A stretch of 64,000 nt of DNA, from NCBI RefSeq assembly GCF_004795255.1, contig NZ_SSBQ01000002.1:2561501-2625500 (forward strand), read 5' to 3'. Numbering within the stretch: the first letter of the stretch is position 1; the number at the start of each line of letters is the position of its first letter. Positions 46,133 to 54,570 of the stretch are shown here, in pieces. The notes below the pieces were generated by a model that was given only the letters and a program-made list of their open reading frames with translations, was not told where the DNA came from and made no database searches. The stretch comes from Streptomyces sp. RKND-216. GTDB taxonomy: Bacteria > Actinomycetota > Actinomycetes > Streptomycetales > Streptomycetaceae. The position numbers and the translations under genes are program-made.

Positions 46133-46960
46133 TCAGTCCGGTGCGCCGGCGCCGGGGGCGAGGGCCGGGGGGACGTCGCCCGTCTCGAGGAGGGACTTGA
46201 GGGCGGTGAGGAGGGCGGGCCAGCCTTCCTGGATCATCCCGCGGACGGCGCTGCCGGGCTCGAAGCCGTCGTGGACGACGGTGAGCCGGACCAGGCCGTC
46301 CATGGGGGTGAGCTCGAAGGTCACCTTCGAGCGCTGCTCGGCGTTGAGCCGTTCCATGGCCTGGGTCCCGATGCCCACGGCCTGTGCCCACTCGGGCGTG
46401 AACGTGTGCCAGGTGTACGACAGCCGCCGGTTCGGCTCGGACTCCAGCACGACCTGCTCCGGGTCGGCGGTGGCGTGGCCGCGTTCGGCCCAGGTCATCT
46501 GCGAGCCGGGCTTCCAGTCCGTGCCGAACTCGACACCCCAGTAGCGGCGGGTGAACGCCGGGTCGGTCAGGGCCCGCCAGAGCTTCTCGGGCGTGGTGGC
46601 GATGTAGGTGGTGTAGACGAACGCGTCGCCGGTGTCGTCGCGGTTCATGCCGGGGGCCTCCAGTGCGGTCTTCAGATCGGCGAGCGCCTGCGCCCGCTCG
46701 CGGTCGTAGCGGCTGATCCAGCGGTCGGCGAGGGCGTTGATCGGCTCGGCGTTGAGGTGGTGCAGCTTCTCCCTGCCGCGCCGGAGCGTGGTGATCAGAC
46801 GGGCGTCCTCCAGCACGGCCAGGTGCTTGCTGACCGACTGGCGGGTCATGTCCAGCTCCGCGCACAGCTCGCGCAGGCTCTGCCCGTTCCGGGCGTTGAG
46901 ACTGTCGAGCAGCCGGCGCCTGCCGGGGTCCGCCAGCGCCTTGAAGACCTCGTCGTCCAT
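46133..46960 (-). CDS. ArsR-type regulator fused to AHSA1/SRPBCC domain
   Basis: 275 residues from ATG 46960, ten bases after GGAGG. An N-terminal ArsR winged helix (MDDEVFKALADPGRRRLLD, then DMTRQSVSKHLAVLEDARL as recognition helices) is followed by an AHSA1/SRPBCC ligand-binding domain (about 110-260; TTPEKLWRALTDPAFTRRYW). The frame is open to 47029, but that part lies in two palindromes that look like operators, so the later start is preferred. The gene probably represses itself. The SRPBCC half would bind a hydrophobic effector. The divergent MFS gene is frameshifted. Confidence 0.87.
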   Translation of the reverse strand: MDDEVFKALADPGRRRLLDSLNARNGQSLRELCAELDMTRQSVSKHLAVLEDARLITTLRRGREKLHHLNAEPINALADRWISRYDRERAQALADLKTALEAPGMNRDDTGDAFVYTTYIATTPEKLWRALTDPAFTRRYWGVEFGTDWKPGSQMTWAERGHATADPEQVVLESEPNRRLSYTWHTFTPEWAQAVGIGTQAMERLNAEQRSKVTFELTPMDGLVRLTVVHDGFEPGSAVRGMIQEGWPALLTALKSLLETGDVPPALAPGAGAPD

Positions 46961-46980
46961 CCCCACCGAGCCTCCATTCA

Positions 46981-47027
46981 TGCAACCGTGCGGCTGCATA
47001 TTTGACGATAGGCAGCCACTCGGCTGC
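46981..47027. promoter_or_regulatory. Twin palindromic operator of the ArsR-AHSA1 gene
   Basis: Two related palindromes: TGCAACCGTGCGGCTGCA (46981-46998) and GCAGCCACTCGGCTGC (47012-47027), each GCARCC-N4-GGCTGC, with centres 30 bp apart (about three helical turns). They flank an AT-richer core (ATATTTGACGATA), in the divergent promoter of the regulator and the MFS gene. Good candidate binding sites for the ArsR dimer. Confidence 0.65.
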
Positions 47028-47151
47028 ACGTCAAGGTGAGCCCGCGGCGGGCGGCGGCCGGGAAAACGGCTGGCCCCGGGCCACCCCGCGCTGGGATGGT
47101 GCGCCCCGTACGCGAGCCGACGTGAGCGGCACGAGGACGGAGGAAGGGCAC

Positions 47152-48422
47152 GTGAAGCGGAGCGGAGAAGCCGAGACGGCCGATCGGTGGTTGCTGCGCC
47201 TCGCCTTCGCGGCCTTCGCCCTGCTGGGCGCGCAGGCCGGGGTGTGGGCGGTGCTGCTCGCCGACCTGGCCCGGGTGACCGGCACGGACGCGCCCCGCCT
47301 CGGCGCCGCGCTGACCGCGCTGGCCTGCATCGCCGTGCCGTCCGTCCTCGTCTCCGGGCGGATCGTCGACCGCCTGGGCCGGCGTACGGGTGTCGTGGTC
47401 GGCTGCACCGGCTCCGGGCTGGCCTTCGCCGCGCTGAGCACGGTCGGTTCGTACGGCGCGATGATCGGGCTTTTCCTGCTCTTCGGGGTGCTGTGCAGCC
47501 TGTACGACGTAGTGGTCAACGTGCTCGGCGGCGACTACGAGCGCCGCACCGGGCGGGTGATGATGCCGCGCCTCCACGCGGTGTTCAGCGGTGCGGGGGC
47601 CGCGGGGGCGCTCGCGGCGGCGGCGACGGTCGGCCTCGGCGGCGGCCACCGTGCGGTGTTCGTCGCCACCGGCGGGCTGCTGGTGCTGCTCGGCCTCGCG
47701 GGATCCGCCGTGCCCCTGCCGCCGCCCCCCGCGGCGGACGACGCCGAGGCCGGCGCGGCCGAGGAGTCCGACGACCGGGAGCAGCGGCCGGGGCGGCGCG
47801 GGCTGCTCGCCGTCCTCGCCCTGCCCGGCGTGGGGCGGCCGCCGCGATCGTCACGCTCCAGTTCTTCAACGACGGCGCCGTCGAGGGCTACAGCTCCCTC
47901 TACCTGCGCCAGGTACTGGATGCCGGAGTGCTGGTCGGCGGAGTCGGCATCGGCGCCTTCCATCTGGCGACGATGACCGGACGCCTGGTCGCCGACCGGT
48001 TGATCGGCGCGTTCGGCGAGGGGCGCGTGGTGGCCGGTGGCGGCGTGATCGCGGCCGCCGGTTTCGTCCTCGCGCTGAGCACGGACCGCGCACCGCTCGT
48101 CGTGGCCGGGCTCCTCCTCGCCGGGGTCGGCGCGGCGCCGCTCGTGCCGATCGCGTACTCACTCGCCGCCCGGCGCAGCGGCGCCCGGAGCGGGGCGGCC
48201 GCGTCACTGGTGACCGCGTGCGGCTACGTCTCCTTCGTCGCCGCACCGGCCGTGATCGGCGCTCTCTCCGCGGCGGCCGGCCTGCGCCGGGCACTGCTCT
48301 GCCTGATCGTGAGCGCCGCCCTCATCGCGCTGGTCGGCGGCCGGGCCCGGCACCTGCGCGGCGGCGGGGGCGACCGGCCCGCGCCGGTCCCGGAGCCGGG
48401 TGGCGAGCGCGCGTCCCGTTGA
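47152..48422 (+). pseudogene. MFS transporter interrupted by a 1-nt deletion
   Basis: Major facilitator transporter read in two frames. The first part (GTG 47152 after GGAGGAAGGG, to about 47835) holds helices 1-6 with GRIVDRLGRRTG between helices 2 and 3. The second (about 47835-48422) gives the rest (AAAAIVTLQFFNDGAVEG onward) one frame back. The join falls at GTGGGG near 47830-47836: one extra G would restore LPGVGAAAAIVTLQFF. Sequence after the join is not decayed, so the lesion is recent or an assembly error. The intact product would be about 423 residues. Export of a drug regulated by the ArsR-AHSA1 protein is possible. Confidence 0.85.
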
Positions 48423-48548
48423 CGGAGCGCCCGGGCACTCCGCAGGGCCTACGCCCAGGGGAGGAGTGCGACACGCAATGTGGCGGATTGTCCGGAGGGA
48501 ACCGGGGCGCGACGCTGGAGGCGTACACGGTCACCGGAAGGACACGTC

Positions 48549-48929
48549 ATGCCCGTGCAGCTCAACCACACGATCGTCGCCGCCACAGACAAGGAGCGGT
48601 CCGCGCGGTTCCTCGCCGGCCTGCTCGGCCTGGAGGTGCAGCCGCAGTACGGGCCGTTCCTGCCGGTCGTCACGGAGAACGGCGTCGCGCTGGACTACGC
48701 CGACGCCGGGGACCGTCCCGTGACGCCGCAGCACTACGCGTTCCTCGTCTCGGAGGACGAGTTCGACGCGATCTTCGCGCGTATCAAGGACGCGGGACTC
48801 ACCTACTACGCCGACCCGTTCCACCACCGGGTGAACGAGATCAACCACCACGACGGCGGACGCGGCGTCTACTGGGAGGACCCGGACCGGCACAACATGG
48901 AGATCATCACCCGCCCCTACGGCGGCTGA
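48549..48929 (+). CDS. VOC-family (glyoxalase/bleomycin-resistance fold) protein
   Basis: 126-residue single-domain vicinal oxygen chelate protein. Starts MPVQLNHTIVAATDKERSA, giving the first His ligand (LNHTIV). Further VOC features are QHYAFLVSEDEFD, and the DPDRHNMEIITRPYG end with the last Glu. ATG at 48549 follows GGAAGGACACG. Metal and substrate are unknown. A 38-bp perfect palindrome follows its stop. Confidence 0.88.
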   Translation: MPVQLNHTIVAATDKERSARFLAGLLGLEVQPQYGPFLPVVTENGVALDYADAGDRPVTPQHYAFLVSEDEFDAIFARIKDAGLTYYADPFHHRVNEINHHDGGRGVYWEDPDRHNMEIITRPYGG

Positions 48930-48952
48930 GGCCACCGGCCCGGCAACGCGTC

Positions 48953-48990
48953 GGGCCCGTGGGTGCGCACCGGTGCGCACCCACGGGCCC
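48953..48990. terminator. 38-bp perfect palindrome between convergent genes
   Basis: 19-bp arms (48953-48971 and 48972-48990; arm begins GGGCCCGTGGGTGCGCACC) with no spacer, so the loop in RNA would be formed by the innermost bases. It lies between VOC and snapalysin stops and should terminate both. Confidence 0.85.
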
Positions 48991-49023
48991 TCGGCCGGAG
49001 CTCGTCAGGTCAGGTCACGCTGT

Positions 49024-49719
49024 TCAGCGGACCGTCCTGAAGCCCTTGTCGGCCGCCGGCGCGAAGCCGAAGGCGAAGTTCTGGTCGACCCGGTACGCCT
49101 CGTTGGCGTTCGGGTACGCGTTGGTGCACGACGGGCCGGGGCCGCCGCCGGACATCAGCTCGCTGCACGGGCCGGAGTAGTTGTCCGGCAGACCGAGCAC
49201 GTGGCCGGTCTCGTGCGCGACGACACGGAGCGGGTCGTAGACCTGGTTCTGCTGGTAGTCGAGGAAGACGTACCCGTGGCCGCGCCCGTCGGTGTAGGCG
49301 TAGCTGCCGCGGGGGTCGTTGCCCTCGTAGTAGTCGAAGTCCGCGCCGGAGGAGACCTCGACGAGCGTGACGTTGCTGACCGCCGCGTTCCAGATCTGGG
49401 CGCTGCGGTCGATCTCGTAGTTGAACGAGGGGGCCTGGTCGTCGTCGTAGGTGACGGTGACGGCCTGGATGCCGGGCTCGGCGGCCTGGCGCTGCTCCGC
49501 CTTCTTCATGATGGCGTCGAAGAAGGCCTTGCTCTGCGCGCGCTGTTCGGCGCTGACGCCCTCGCCGGTGTAGGCGGCGAAGGTTCCCTCACCCTGGGGC
49601 GCCGGTGCGGCGGCGACCGAGGTGGCGGGGACGGCGGCCATCGTCGCGGCGGCCAGACCCAGTCCGAGTGCGGCGGACAGGGCCTTCACGGTGCGGGCCG
49701 AACGTCTGTAGCGGCTCAT
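49024..49719 (-). CDS. snpA: Snapalysin-type M7 zinc endopeptidase
   Basis: Secreted neutral metalloprotease, 231 residues from ATG 49719 ([18 protein letters not shown]). The signal peptide has twin Arg-rich basic residues and a hydrophobic core, ending near [10 protein letters not shown] propeptide runs to about residue 90. The zinc site is [11 protein letters not shown], the M7 form of HExxHxxGxxD. Two cysteines (SGPCSEL, GPSCTNA) form the family disulfide. In S. lividans snpA is divergent from a LysR activator; none lies here, so its control differs. The 213-bp upstream region is its likely promoter. Confidence 0.95.
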   Translation of the reverse strand: MSRYRRSARTVKALSAALGLGLAAATMAAVPATSVAAAPAPQGEGTFAAYTGEGVSAEQRAQSKAFFDAIMKKAEQRQAAEPGIQAVTVTYDDDQAPSFNYEIDRSAQIWNAAVSNVTLVEVSSGADFDYYEGNDPRGSYAYTDGRGHGYVFLDYQQNQVYDPLRVVAHETGHVLGLPDNYSGPCSELMSGGGPGPSCTNAYPNANEAYRVDQNFAFGFAPAADKGFRTVR

Positions 49720-49932
49720 GCGGGGGATCCTCTCGTCGAGCGCGAGCCGCGACCGCCGAGTGGGTGGGGCTGTGGGGCGGCGGCCGAACCTCGCGCTGGA
49801 ACGTGATGTCCCGGCGAGTGTGCGGCCGGTCACATCCGCGAGGGGAGATGTCAGGCGGTCATAGCCCGCACCAATCACCGCCCGGCGCGGGTGCGTCGGG
49901 TCGCTGGGGCCAACGACGCCCGACGGCGCGCG

Positions 49933-50531
49933 CTACTGCCCGGAAACGGACGGGAACTGGGACAGCAGCTGCGCTCGGTCCTGACCGGAGGCGAGGAGGC
50001 CGGCCCAGGATCCGTCGACGAAGTGCAGACGGGAATTCGCCATGTGCGGCCATTTCTCCTCCCTCTCCAGGCTCTCGGCGCTGCGGACGTGCTCGCGCGG
50101 CAGCGACCAGCCGACTTCGGAGCCGAGGTCCCCGACGTAGACGAGATGGACCCCGAGCGACCCACCTCGAGGTACTTCCGCACGTCGGCGTCGCACGCAG
50201 CCAGCAGCCCGCCCGCCGCGTGGCTGCGCCAACCACCGCGAAGCGGCCTGCGCTTGCGGTGGAGGGTGAGCGAGTCGGCGAATGCGCCGTAGAGGACCTG
50301 CGGCACATCGGTCGCCCAGATGATGATCAGGACCAGCCGACCCCACCAGGGTGGGGCCTGCTTCCGCCGCTTCACCGCCACCGTCGGCTCAGGCCTCCGC
50401 CTCTTCGGCACCCTCCGCGCGTCGATCCCGGACGACACCTGCACGACGGCCACGGGTGCATCGACGTGGCACAGGGCCGCACCGACCTGCGCAGCCACCT
50501 CCTGGTCTGCTTCCGCCCCGTCGCCCCGCAT
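49933..50531 (-). pseudogene. Tandem copy of the unknown T7SS-cassette protein, 1-nt frameshift
   Basis: Paralogue of the 199-residue protein at 50563-51162, but 599 nt long instead of 600. ATG 50531 opens MRGDGAEADQEVAAQVG; frame 1 holds to AACDADVRKYLEVG, then the frame changes and continues LGVHLVYVGDLGSEVGW to QLLSQFPSVSGQ. The missing base falls between 50158 and 50159, in the codon aligned with Gln of the intact copy. The rest aligns end-to-end, so the lesion is recent or technical. It starts 31 bp after the intact copy. Confidence 0.8.
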
Positions 50532-50562
50532 GGTCCCTGCCTCGGCACCCCTCACCCCCGGC

Positions 50563-51162
50563 TCACCTGTCCGTGGTCGCGGGAAACTGGGACAGCAACT
50601 GCTGCCACGCCGGACCGATGACGACGAGGTCGCCCCAGGATCCGTCAGTGAAGTGGAAGCGGAGCGTGGCCTTGTGCGGCATTCCGCCTTCCCCTTCGAG
50701 GTGCTCGACACCGCGCACCTTCTCCCGCGTCACGGACCAGCCCGTCTCCGAGCCCAGCTCGCCGACGTACACGAGATGCAGCCCGACTTGGCCCGACACC
50801 AGGAGGCGACGGGTCGCGGCCTTGTGCGCCGCGAGAAGTGACCCGGCGATACTTCCCCAGCCGCCGCGCAGTGCACGCTTCCGCCAGAAGGACAGCCTGC
50901 TCACGAGCCAGTCGTAGATCGTCCCGATGGGGTCGCTGAGGTAGTAGACGGGCGTGACGACGAAGGAGAAGACCCGGTCCCCGAAAGTCTTCTTCCGCTT
51001 CCGGATCACCGACGGGTTCGGCCATCGGCGGCGCGGTGGTGTTCTCACGCGCTGCGAAACACTGCTGAGGCCGAAGACCACCGGCCGGTCCACGCCCGCC
51101 AATGCCTTTTCGATCTGGTGGCCGAAATCCTGCGCGCTCTGATCGGTCTTTTCGCTCATCAC
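50563..51162 (-). CDS. Unknown protein linked to WXG100 genes (possible immunity/partner)
   Basis: 199 residues from ATG 51162. I do not recognise the family. The N-terminal 60 residues are hydrophilic and basic near 45-60. A hydrophobic-aromatic segment (about 66-95: VFSFVVTPVYYLSDPIG) suggests membrane association. The C-terminal domain (about 115-199) looks beta-rich (LHLVYVGELGSETGW, ATLRFHFTDGSWGDLVV) and ends QQLLSQFP, a motif shared exactly with its tandem copy. It begins 16 bp after the WXG100-domain gene. Duplicated small genes behind a secreted-protein gene often encode immunity proteins; that is an inference only. Confidence 0.75.
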   Translation of the reverse strand: MMSEKTDQSAQDFGHQIEKALAGVDRPVVFGLSSVSQRVRTPPRRRWPNPSVIRKRKKTFGDRVFSFVVTPVYYLSDPIGTIYDWLVSRLSFWRKRALRGGWGSIAGSLLAAHKAATRRLLVSGQVGLHLVYVGELGSETGWSVTREKVRGVEHLEGEGGMPHKATLRFHFTDGSWGDLVVIGPAWQQLLSQFPATTDR

Positions 51163-51178
51163 ACTCTCTGCTCAACCA

Positions 51179-52132
51179 TCAGCCGAAGTCGTTCTCAACC
51201 TTCTGTTTGGGCGAGAGCCCGTCGTTCATACGGTCTTCGAACCTGCTCGATTCATCCTGCGGGAGGGGCTGTTTCGGCGCGACGCCGGGGGCTCCCTCGG
51301 GGCCGTAGGTCGCATAGCCCTCCTTGATCACGTCACCGGTCTCGACACCGAGCAGCGGGTACACGACTTCCTTCTTCACCGTGCGCTTCGCCAGCCAGTA
51401 CGCGCCCGCGTCCCGCAGATCGCTCATCGAGCCACCCTCGATGTCGTCGAACTTCCCGCGATAGCGCTTGAGCGCGTTGCGGTGACTCATCGGGTTCTTC
51501 TTGTCGTTGAAGGCCCTGAGTGTCCTGCGCAGCTTCGCCATCTTGCGCAGCGCCTGCATCCGCTTCGCCAGGTCGGACAGCGTGTCGGCCAGCTTGGCCG
51601 TGATGCGGACGGCCTTCATCGCCTTGTGCGCGACCCCCGCGGCGGTGACCAGGGGGCCGATGACGGCGGCCGCCCCCGCCGTGAGAAAGGACAGGACGGC
51701 CGTCGTCGCGGCCGCCGCGATGACGGCCTGGACGATCTCCACGATCAGGTCGATCATCAGCTGCTCGGCCTCGGCGCAGGCCTCCGCCGCCAGTTGCAGC
51801 AGGTCGGCGATCTGATCCATGTCGTCGGCCTCGCCCGAGAGGGCGTCCTCGTAGGCGCCCATCTGGTCGTGGAAGGCGTCCGCGGCCTCCCCGGCCCACT
51901 TGCCGTTCAGGCGCTTGCGCTCGAACTTGAGGTCGTCGACGACTCCGCGCAGGTCGCGGGCGGCTTCGCGGTAGTCCCCGGCGACCTCCATGAGCCGTTC
52001 GTTGTCGCCGGACACCTTCTCCAGGTCGTCCTCGAGTCCGAACTGCGCGATGATCCCGCGCACCGCTTCGTCCAGTACGTCGGAGAACGGCCCGGAGATG
52101 CTGATCCCGAGCTTGCCGAGTAGGTCCATCAC
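51179..52132 (-). CDS. WXG100-like domain protein, putative type VII secretion substrate
   Basis: 317 residues. The N-terminal 110 residues form a helical WXG100/ESX-like hairpin with GKWAGEAADAF (WxG variant WAG) at the turn. A hydrophobic region (about 125-172: VQAVIAAAATTAVLSFLTAG) follows, then a basic helical section and a tail ending in KQKVENDFG. No known toxin domain is obvious. It overlaps the upstream small ESX-like gene (ATGA at 52129-52132) and precedes the unknown gene pair. No ESX ATPase or membrane component is in the window, so the secretion route is inferred from the fold. Confidence 0.75.
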   Translation of the reverse strand: MMDLLGKLGISISGPFSDVLDEAVRGIIAQFGLEDDLEKVSGDNERLMEVAGDYREAARDLRGVVDDLKFERKRLNGKWAGEAADAFHDQMGAYEDALSGEADDMDQIADLLQLAAEACAEAEQLMIDLIVEIVQAVIAAAATTAVLSFLTAGAAAVIGPLVTAAGVAHKAMKAVRITAKLADTLSDLAKRMQALRKMAKLRRTLRAFNDKKNPMSHRNALKRYRGKFDDIEGGSMSDLRDAGAYWLAKRTVKKEVVYPLLGVETGDVIKEGYATYGPEGAPGVAPKQPLPQDESSRFEDRMNDGLSPKQKVENDFG

Positions 52133-52437
52133 CGACCGCCGAAGGTCACGTCGACGTCGTCCTCGGTCCGGTCGTACGCCTTGGCGGTGTCCTTCACCGC
52201 GTCCACGAGGTCCTCCAGCGTGGAGGCCGCGTCCTTGAGGTCTTCCAGCCCGTCGGTGCGCTGCTTCTCGTAGTCGGTCGCCAGGTCGTCCGACTCGGGG
52301 AGCTTCCCGAAGGCCCCGGGCGACAGCGTCACCCCGTCGATCCTGTTGCGGATGCGCCGGATCCGCTCGACTTCCTTGCCCACGTTCCTCGCGTAGGTCC
52401 GCAGAGCCTCAGGCTCCACCTCGAACTGCGCAGACAC
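52129..52437 (-). CDS. Small ESX/WXG100-like protein (type VII secretion target)
   Basis: 102-residue, all-helical acidic protein resembling the ESX-1-secreted/DUF2580 type (EVEPEALRTYARNVGKEVERI; DYEKQRTDGLEDLKDAASTLE). It lacks a canonical WxG. The C-terminal TAKAYDRTEDDV resembles the YxxxD/E secretion signal pattern (Y-D-R-T-E). Overlaps the WXG100-domain gene by four bases; the pair may form a heterodimer. Head of the cassette at 49933-52437. Confidence 0.8.
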   Translation of the reverse strand: MSAQFEVEPEALRTYARNVGKEVERIRRIRNRIDGVTLSPGAFGKLPESDDLATDYEKQRTDGLEDLKDAASTLEDLVDAVKDTAKAYDRTEDDVDVTFGGR

Positions 52438-52550
52438 CGTTGCTCCCCCGTCGCCCTGTTCCGGTCGTCATGCCCGACGCTAGACGGCCCGTCGGGGCGA
52501 AGAGGCGACGGTCATGTGCGGATACCGTCACAATCCGCGGAACACGGCGC

Positions 52551-53624
52551 CTACGCAGGCGGGTTGCCGACGCCGAGGAGGAGGCGCAGGGCCGCGTTCC
52601 GGAAGGGGGCGATGCCCGGGGTGTGGACAGCGCGGTTCATGGCCGCCGCCGCGCGGGCGATCCGCTGCGTGGGGCGGCGGCGCAGCGCGTCGTAGGCGGC
52701 GAGGGCGTCCTCGACGTGCCGGTGGACCGCGAGTTCGCGGGCCAGCGTGACGCCGTCGACCAGCGCCTCGCACGCCCCGCGGCCGAGGTCGGGCGTCATC
52801 GCGTGGGCCGCGTCGCCGATCAGCGCCACCCGCCCGCGCACGTAGCTCGGCAACGGCCGTTCCAGGTCGCACAGGTCGTGCCGCAGCACGTCCTCGCCGC
52901 CCGCCTTCTCGACCGCGTCGAGCACGCGCCGCACGTCCGCGTGCCAACCGCCGAAGGCGGTGCGCAGTGCCGCCGGATCGCCGCCCTTGGCGACGGCCCG
53001 CCAGGGCGCCCGGACGCAGGCGAACCAGTTCGTGCGGCCCTCCTCGTGCGGGGTGATGCCGAAGCGCGAGGCGTTGCCCCAGGTCTCCGACGCGTGTTCG
53101 GTCGCGCCGTCGACCGTGCCGCGCCACGAGGTGACGCCCGTGTACCGGATGCCGTGGGCGTCGCCGAAGAGCGCCTGCCGGGCACGGCTGCCCAGCCCGT
53201 CGGCGGCGATCACCACGTCGTGGGCGCCGCCGGCGAGGGTGACGTCCGGGACCTCGGCGTCGAAGCGGACGACGCCGTCGGGCAGCAGGCCGGCGAGCGT
53301 GCGGAGGAGGGTCGGCCGGGCGACGAGGCGGACCTGGTCGTGCGTGCCCGAGCGTGCGGACACGTCGACGGACGCGATGCGGCGGCCGTCGGGCCGCAGC
53401 AGGGCACCGCCGCGCTGCACGTGTCCGCGCGCGCGGATCTCGTCGCCGGCGCCGACGGCGTCGAGAGCCCTCAGGGCGCTGGGCCACATGCCCAGCGTGG
53501 TGCCGGTACGCGGCAGGCCGGCGGCACGTTCCCGCACCTCCACGTCCCACCCGTCCTGGACCAGCCGTGCCGCGCAGGCCAGCCCGCCGATGCCGCCGCC
53601 GATGATCAGTGCGCTCCGCGTCAT
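52551..53624 (-). CDS. FAD-dependent monooxygenase (PHBH-like)
   Basis: 357-residue flavin-dependent hydroxylase. Rossmann motif ALIIGGGIGGLACAARL at the start, the DG motif VVIAADGLGSRAR, and GDAAHAMTPDLGRGA for the second FAD and substrate contact. ATG at 53624, five bases after GGTGGGG, is preferred to GTG 53633. Divergent from a TetR gene with an operator-like palindrome in between, suggesting that the regulator controls this enzyme in response to its substrate. The substrate is unknown. Confidence 0.9.
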   Translation of the reverse strand: MTRSALIIGGGIGGLACAARLVQDGWDVEVRERAAGLPRTGTTLGMWPSALRALDAVGAGDEIRARGHVQRGGALLRPDGRRIASVDVSARSGTHDQVRLVARPTLLRTLAGLLPDGVVRFDAEVPDVTLAGGAHDVVIAADGLGSRARQALFGDAHGIRYTGVTSWRGTVDGATEHASETWGNASRFGITPHEEGRTNWFACVRAPWRAVAKGGDPAALRTAFGGWHADVRRVLDAVEKAGGEDVLRHDLCDLERPLPSYVRGRVALIGDAAHAMTPDLGRGACEALVDGVTLARELAVHRHVEDALAAYDALRRRPTQRIARAAAAMNRAVHTPGIAPFRNAALRLLLGVGNPPA

Positions 53625-53635
53625 GGACCCCACCG

Positions 53636-53651
53636 TACTACGTTTATAGTA
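53636..53651. promoter_or_regulatory. Candidate TetR operator in divergent spacer
   Basis: TACTACGTTTATAGTA: 5-bp inverted arms TACTA and TAGTA separated by six bases, the most AT-rich point of the spacer between the monooxygenase and the TetR gene. Placed to overlap both promoters. Confidence 0.6.
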
Positions 53652-53731
53652 GAGCAGTGGCGTGGCGGGCCGGCGCCCGTAGAGTTCTCCGTTCCGGGGG
53701 AGATCGGTACACGGAGGGAGACGAGGCGACG

Positions 53732-54385
53732 ATGGGCGGCGGCCGCAGACGAGAAGTCCTGGACGCAGCCGTGGAGGTGCTGGCCACCGGGGGACTGCGC
53801 CGGCTCACCTACCAGGCGGTGGACACGACGGCGGGCGTGCCGCCGGGCAGCACCTCCAACCACTTCCGGAACCGCGAGGCACTGCTCGACGGCATCGTGG
53901 CGCACCTCGAAGCCCTGGACCGCGAGGACTGGGAGCGCGGCGTCGGCACCCTCCCGGCCGCGCCCACCGGGACCCCGGCACCCGACGACCCCTCGGTCCC
54001 GGACGGTCCCGAAGAACTGGCCACCGCACTGGAGGGGCTCGTCCGGCACCTGGTCGGGCCGGGCAGGCACCGCACCACCGCCCGGTACGCCCTCACGCTG
54101 GAGGCCATCGCGCGCCCCGCGGTCGGCGAGGCGCTGCGCCGCGGCCACGCCTCGCTCCTCGACTGGGGCGCCCGCGTCCTCAAGGCGATGGGCTCCCCCC
54201 AGCCCGAGGAACACAGCCGGGCCCTGGCCGCCCTGCTCGAAGGGCTGATGTTCCAGCAGGTGGCCCTGCCGGAGGACGGCTTCGACCCGCTGCCGAGCAT
54301 CCGTACGGCGGTGCGCGCCATGCTCCCCGAGTCGGCGGGCGACGCACCCGGCGGCCGTGCCGGAGCGGCCCCCGCCACGGCCTGA
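53732..54385 (+). CDS. TetR-family transcriptional regulator
   Basis: 217-residue repressor. DNA-binding domain: RREVLDAAVEVLATGGLRRLTYQAVDTTAGVPPGSTSNHFRNREALLDGIV, in pieces with helix-turn-helix ATGGLRRLTYQAVDTTAGV and STSNHFRNREALL. A helical ligand domain follows. ATG at 53732 after GGAGGGAG; the frame continues upstream but crosses the operator. It likely regulates the divergent monooxygenase and itself. Confidence 0.9.
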   Translation: MGGGRRREVLDAAVEVLATGGLRRLTYQAVDTTAGVPPGSTSNHFRNREALLDGIVAHLEALDREDWERGVGTLPAAPTGTPAPDDPSVPDGPEELATALEGLVRHLVGPGRHRTTARYALTLEAIARPAVGEALRRGHASLLDWGARVLKAMGSPQPEEHSRALAALLEGLMFQQVALPEDGFDPLPSIRTAVRAMLPESAGDAPGGRAGAAPATA

Positions 54386-54570
54386 GTTCGCCGGCCTGAA
54401 CACGTGGCTGGGCCATGCCGCCGGTCCTCTCCCCGAAGGGCCGCGCGACGGCAGGTCGCCGGCCATGCGGACGTGCCCGCGTGGAGCCGTACCGGCGCCC
54501 GAGCCGGACGGGCCGCCGGGCGCGGCGACTGCCGGCGGCGGCTGTCAGGGGCGGCGCGCATACTGGCCCC

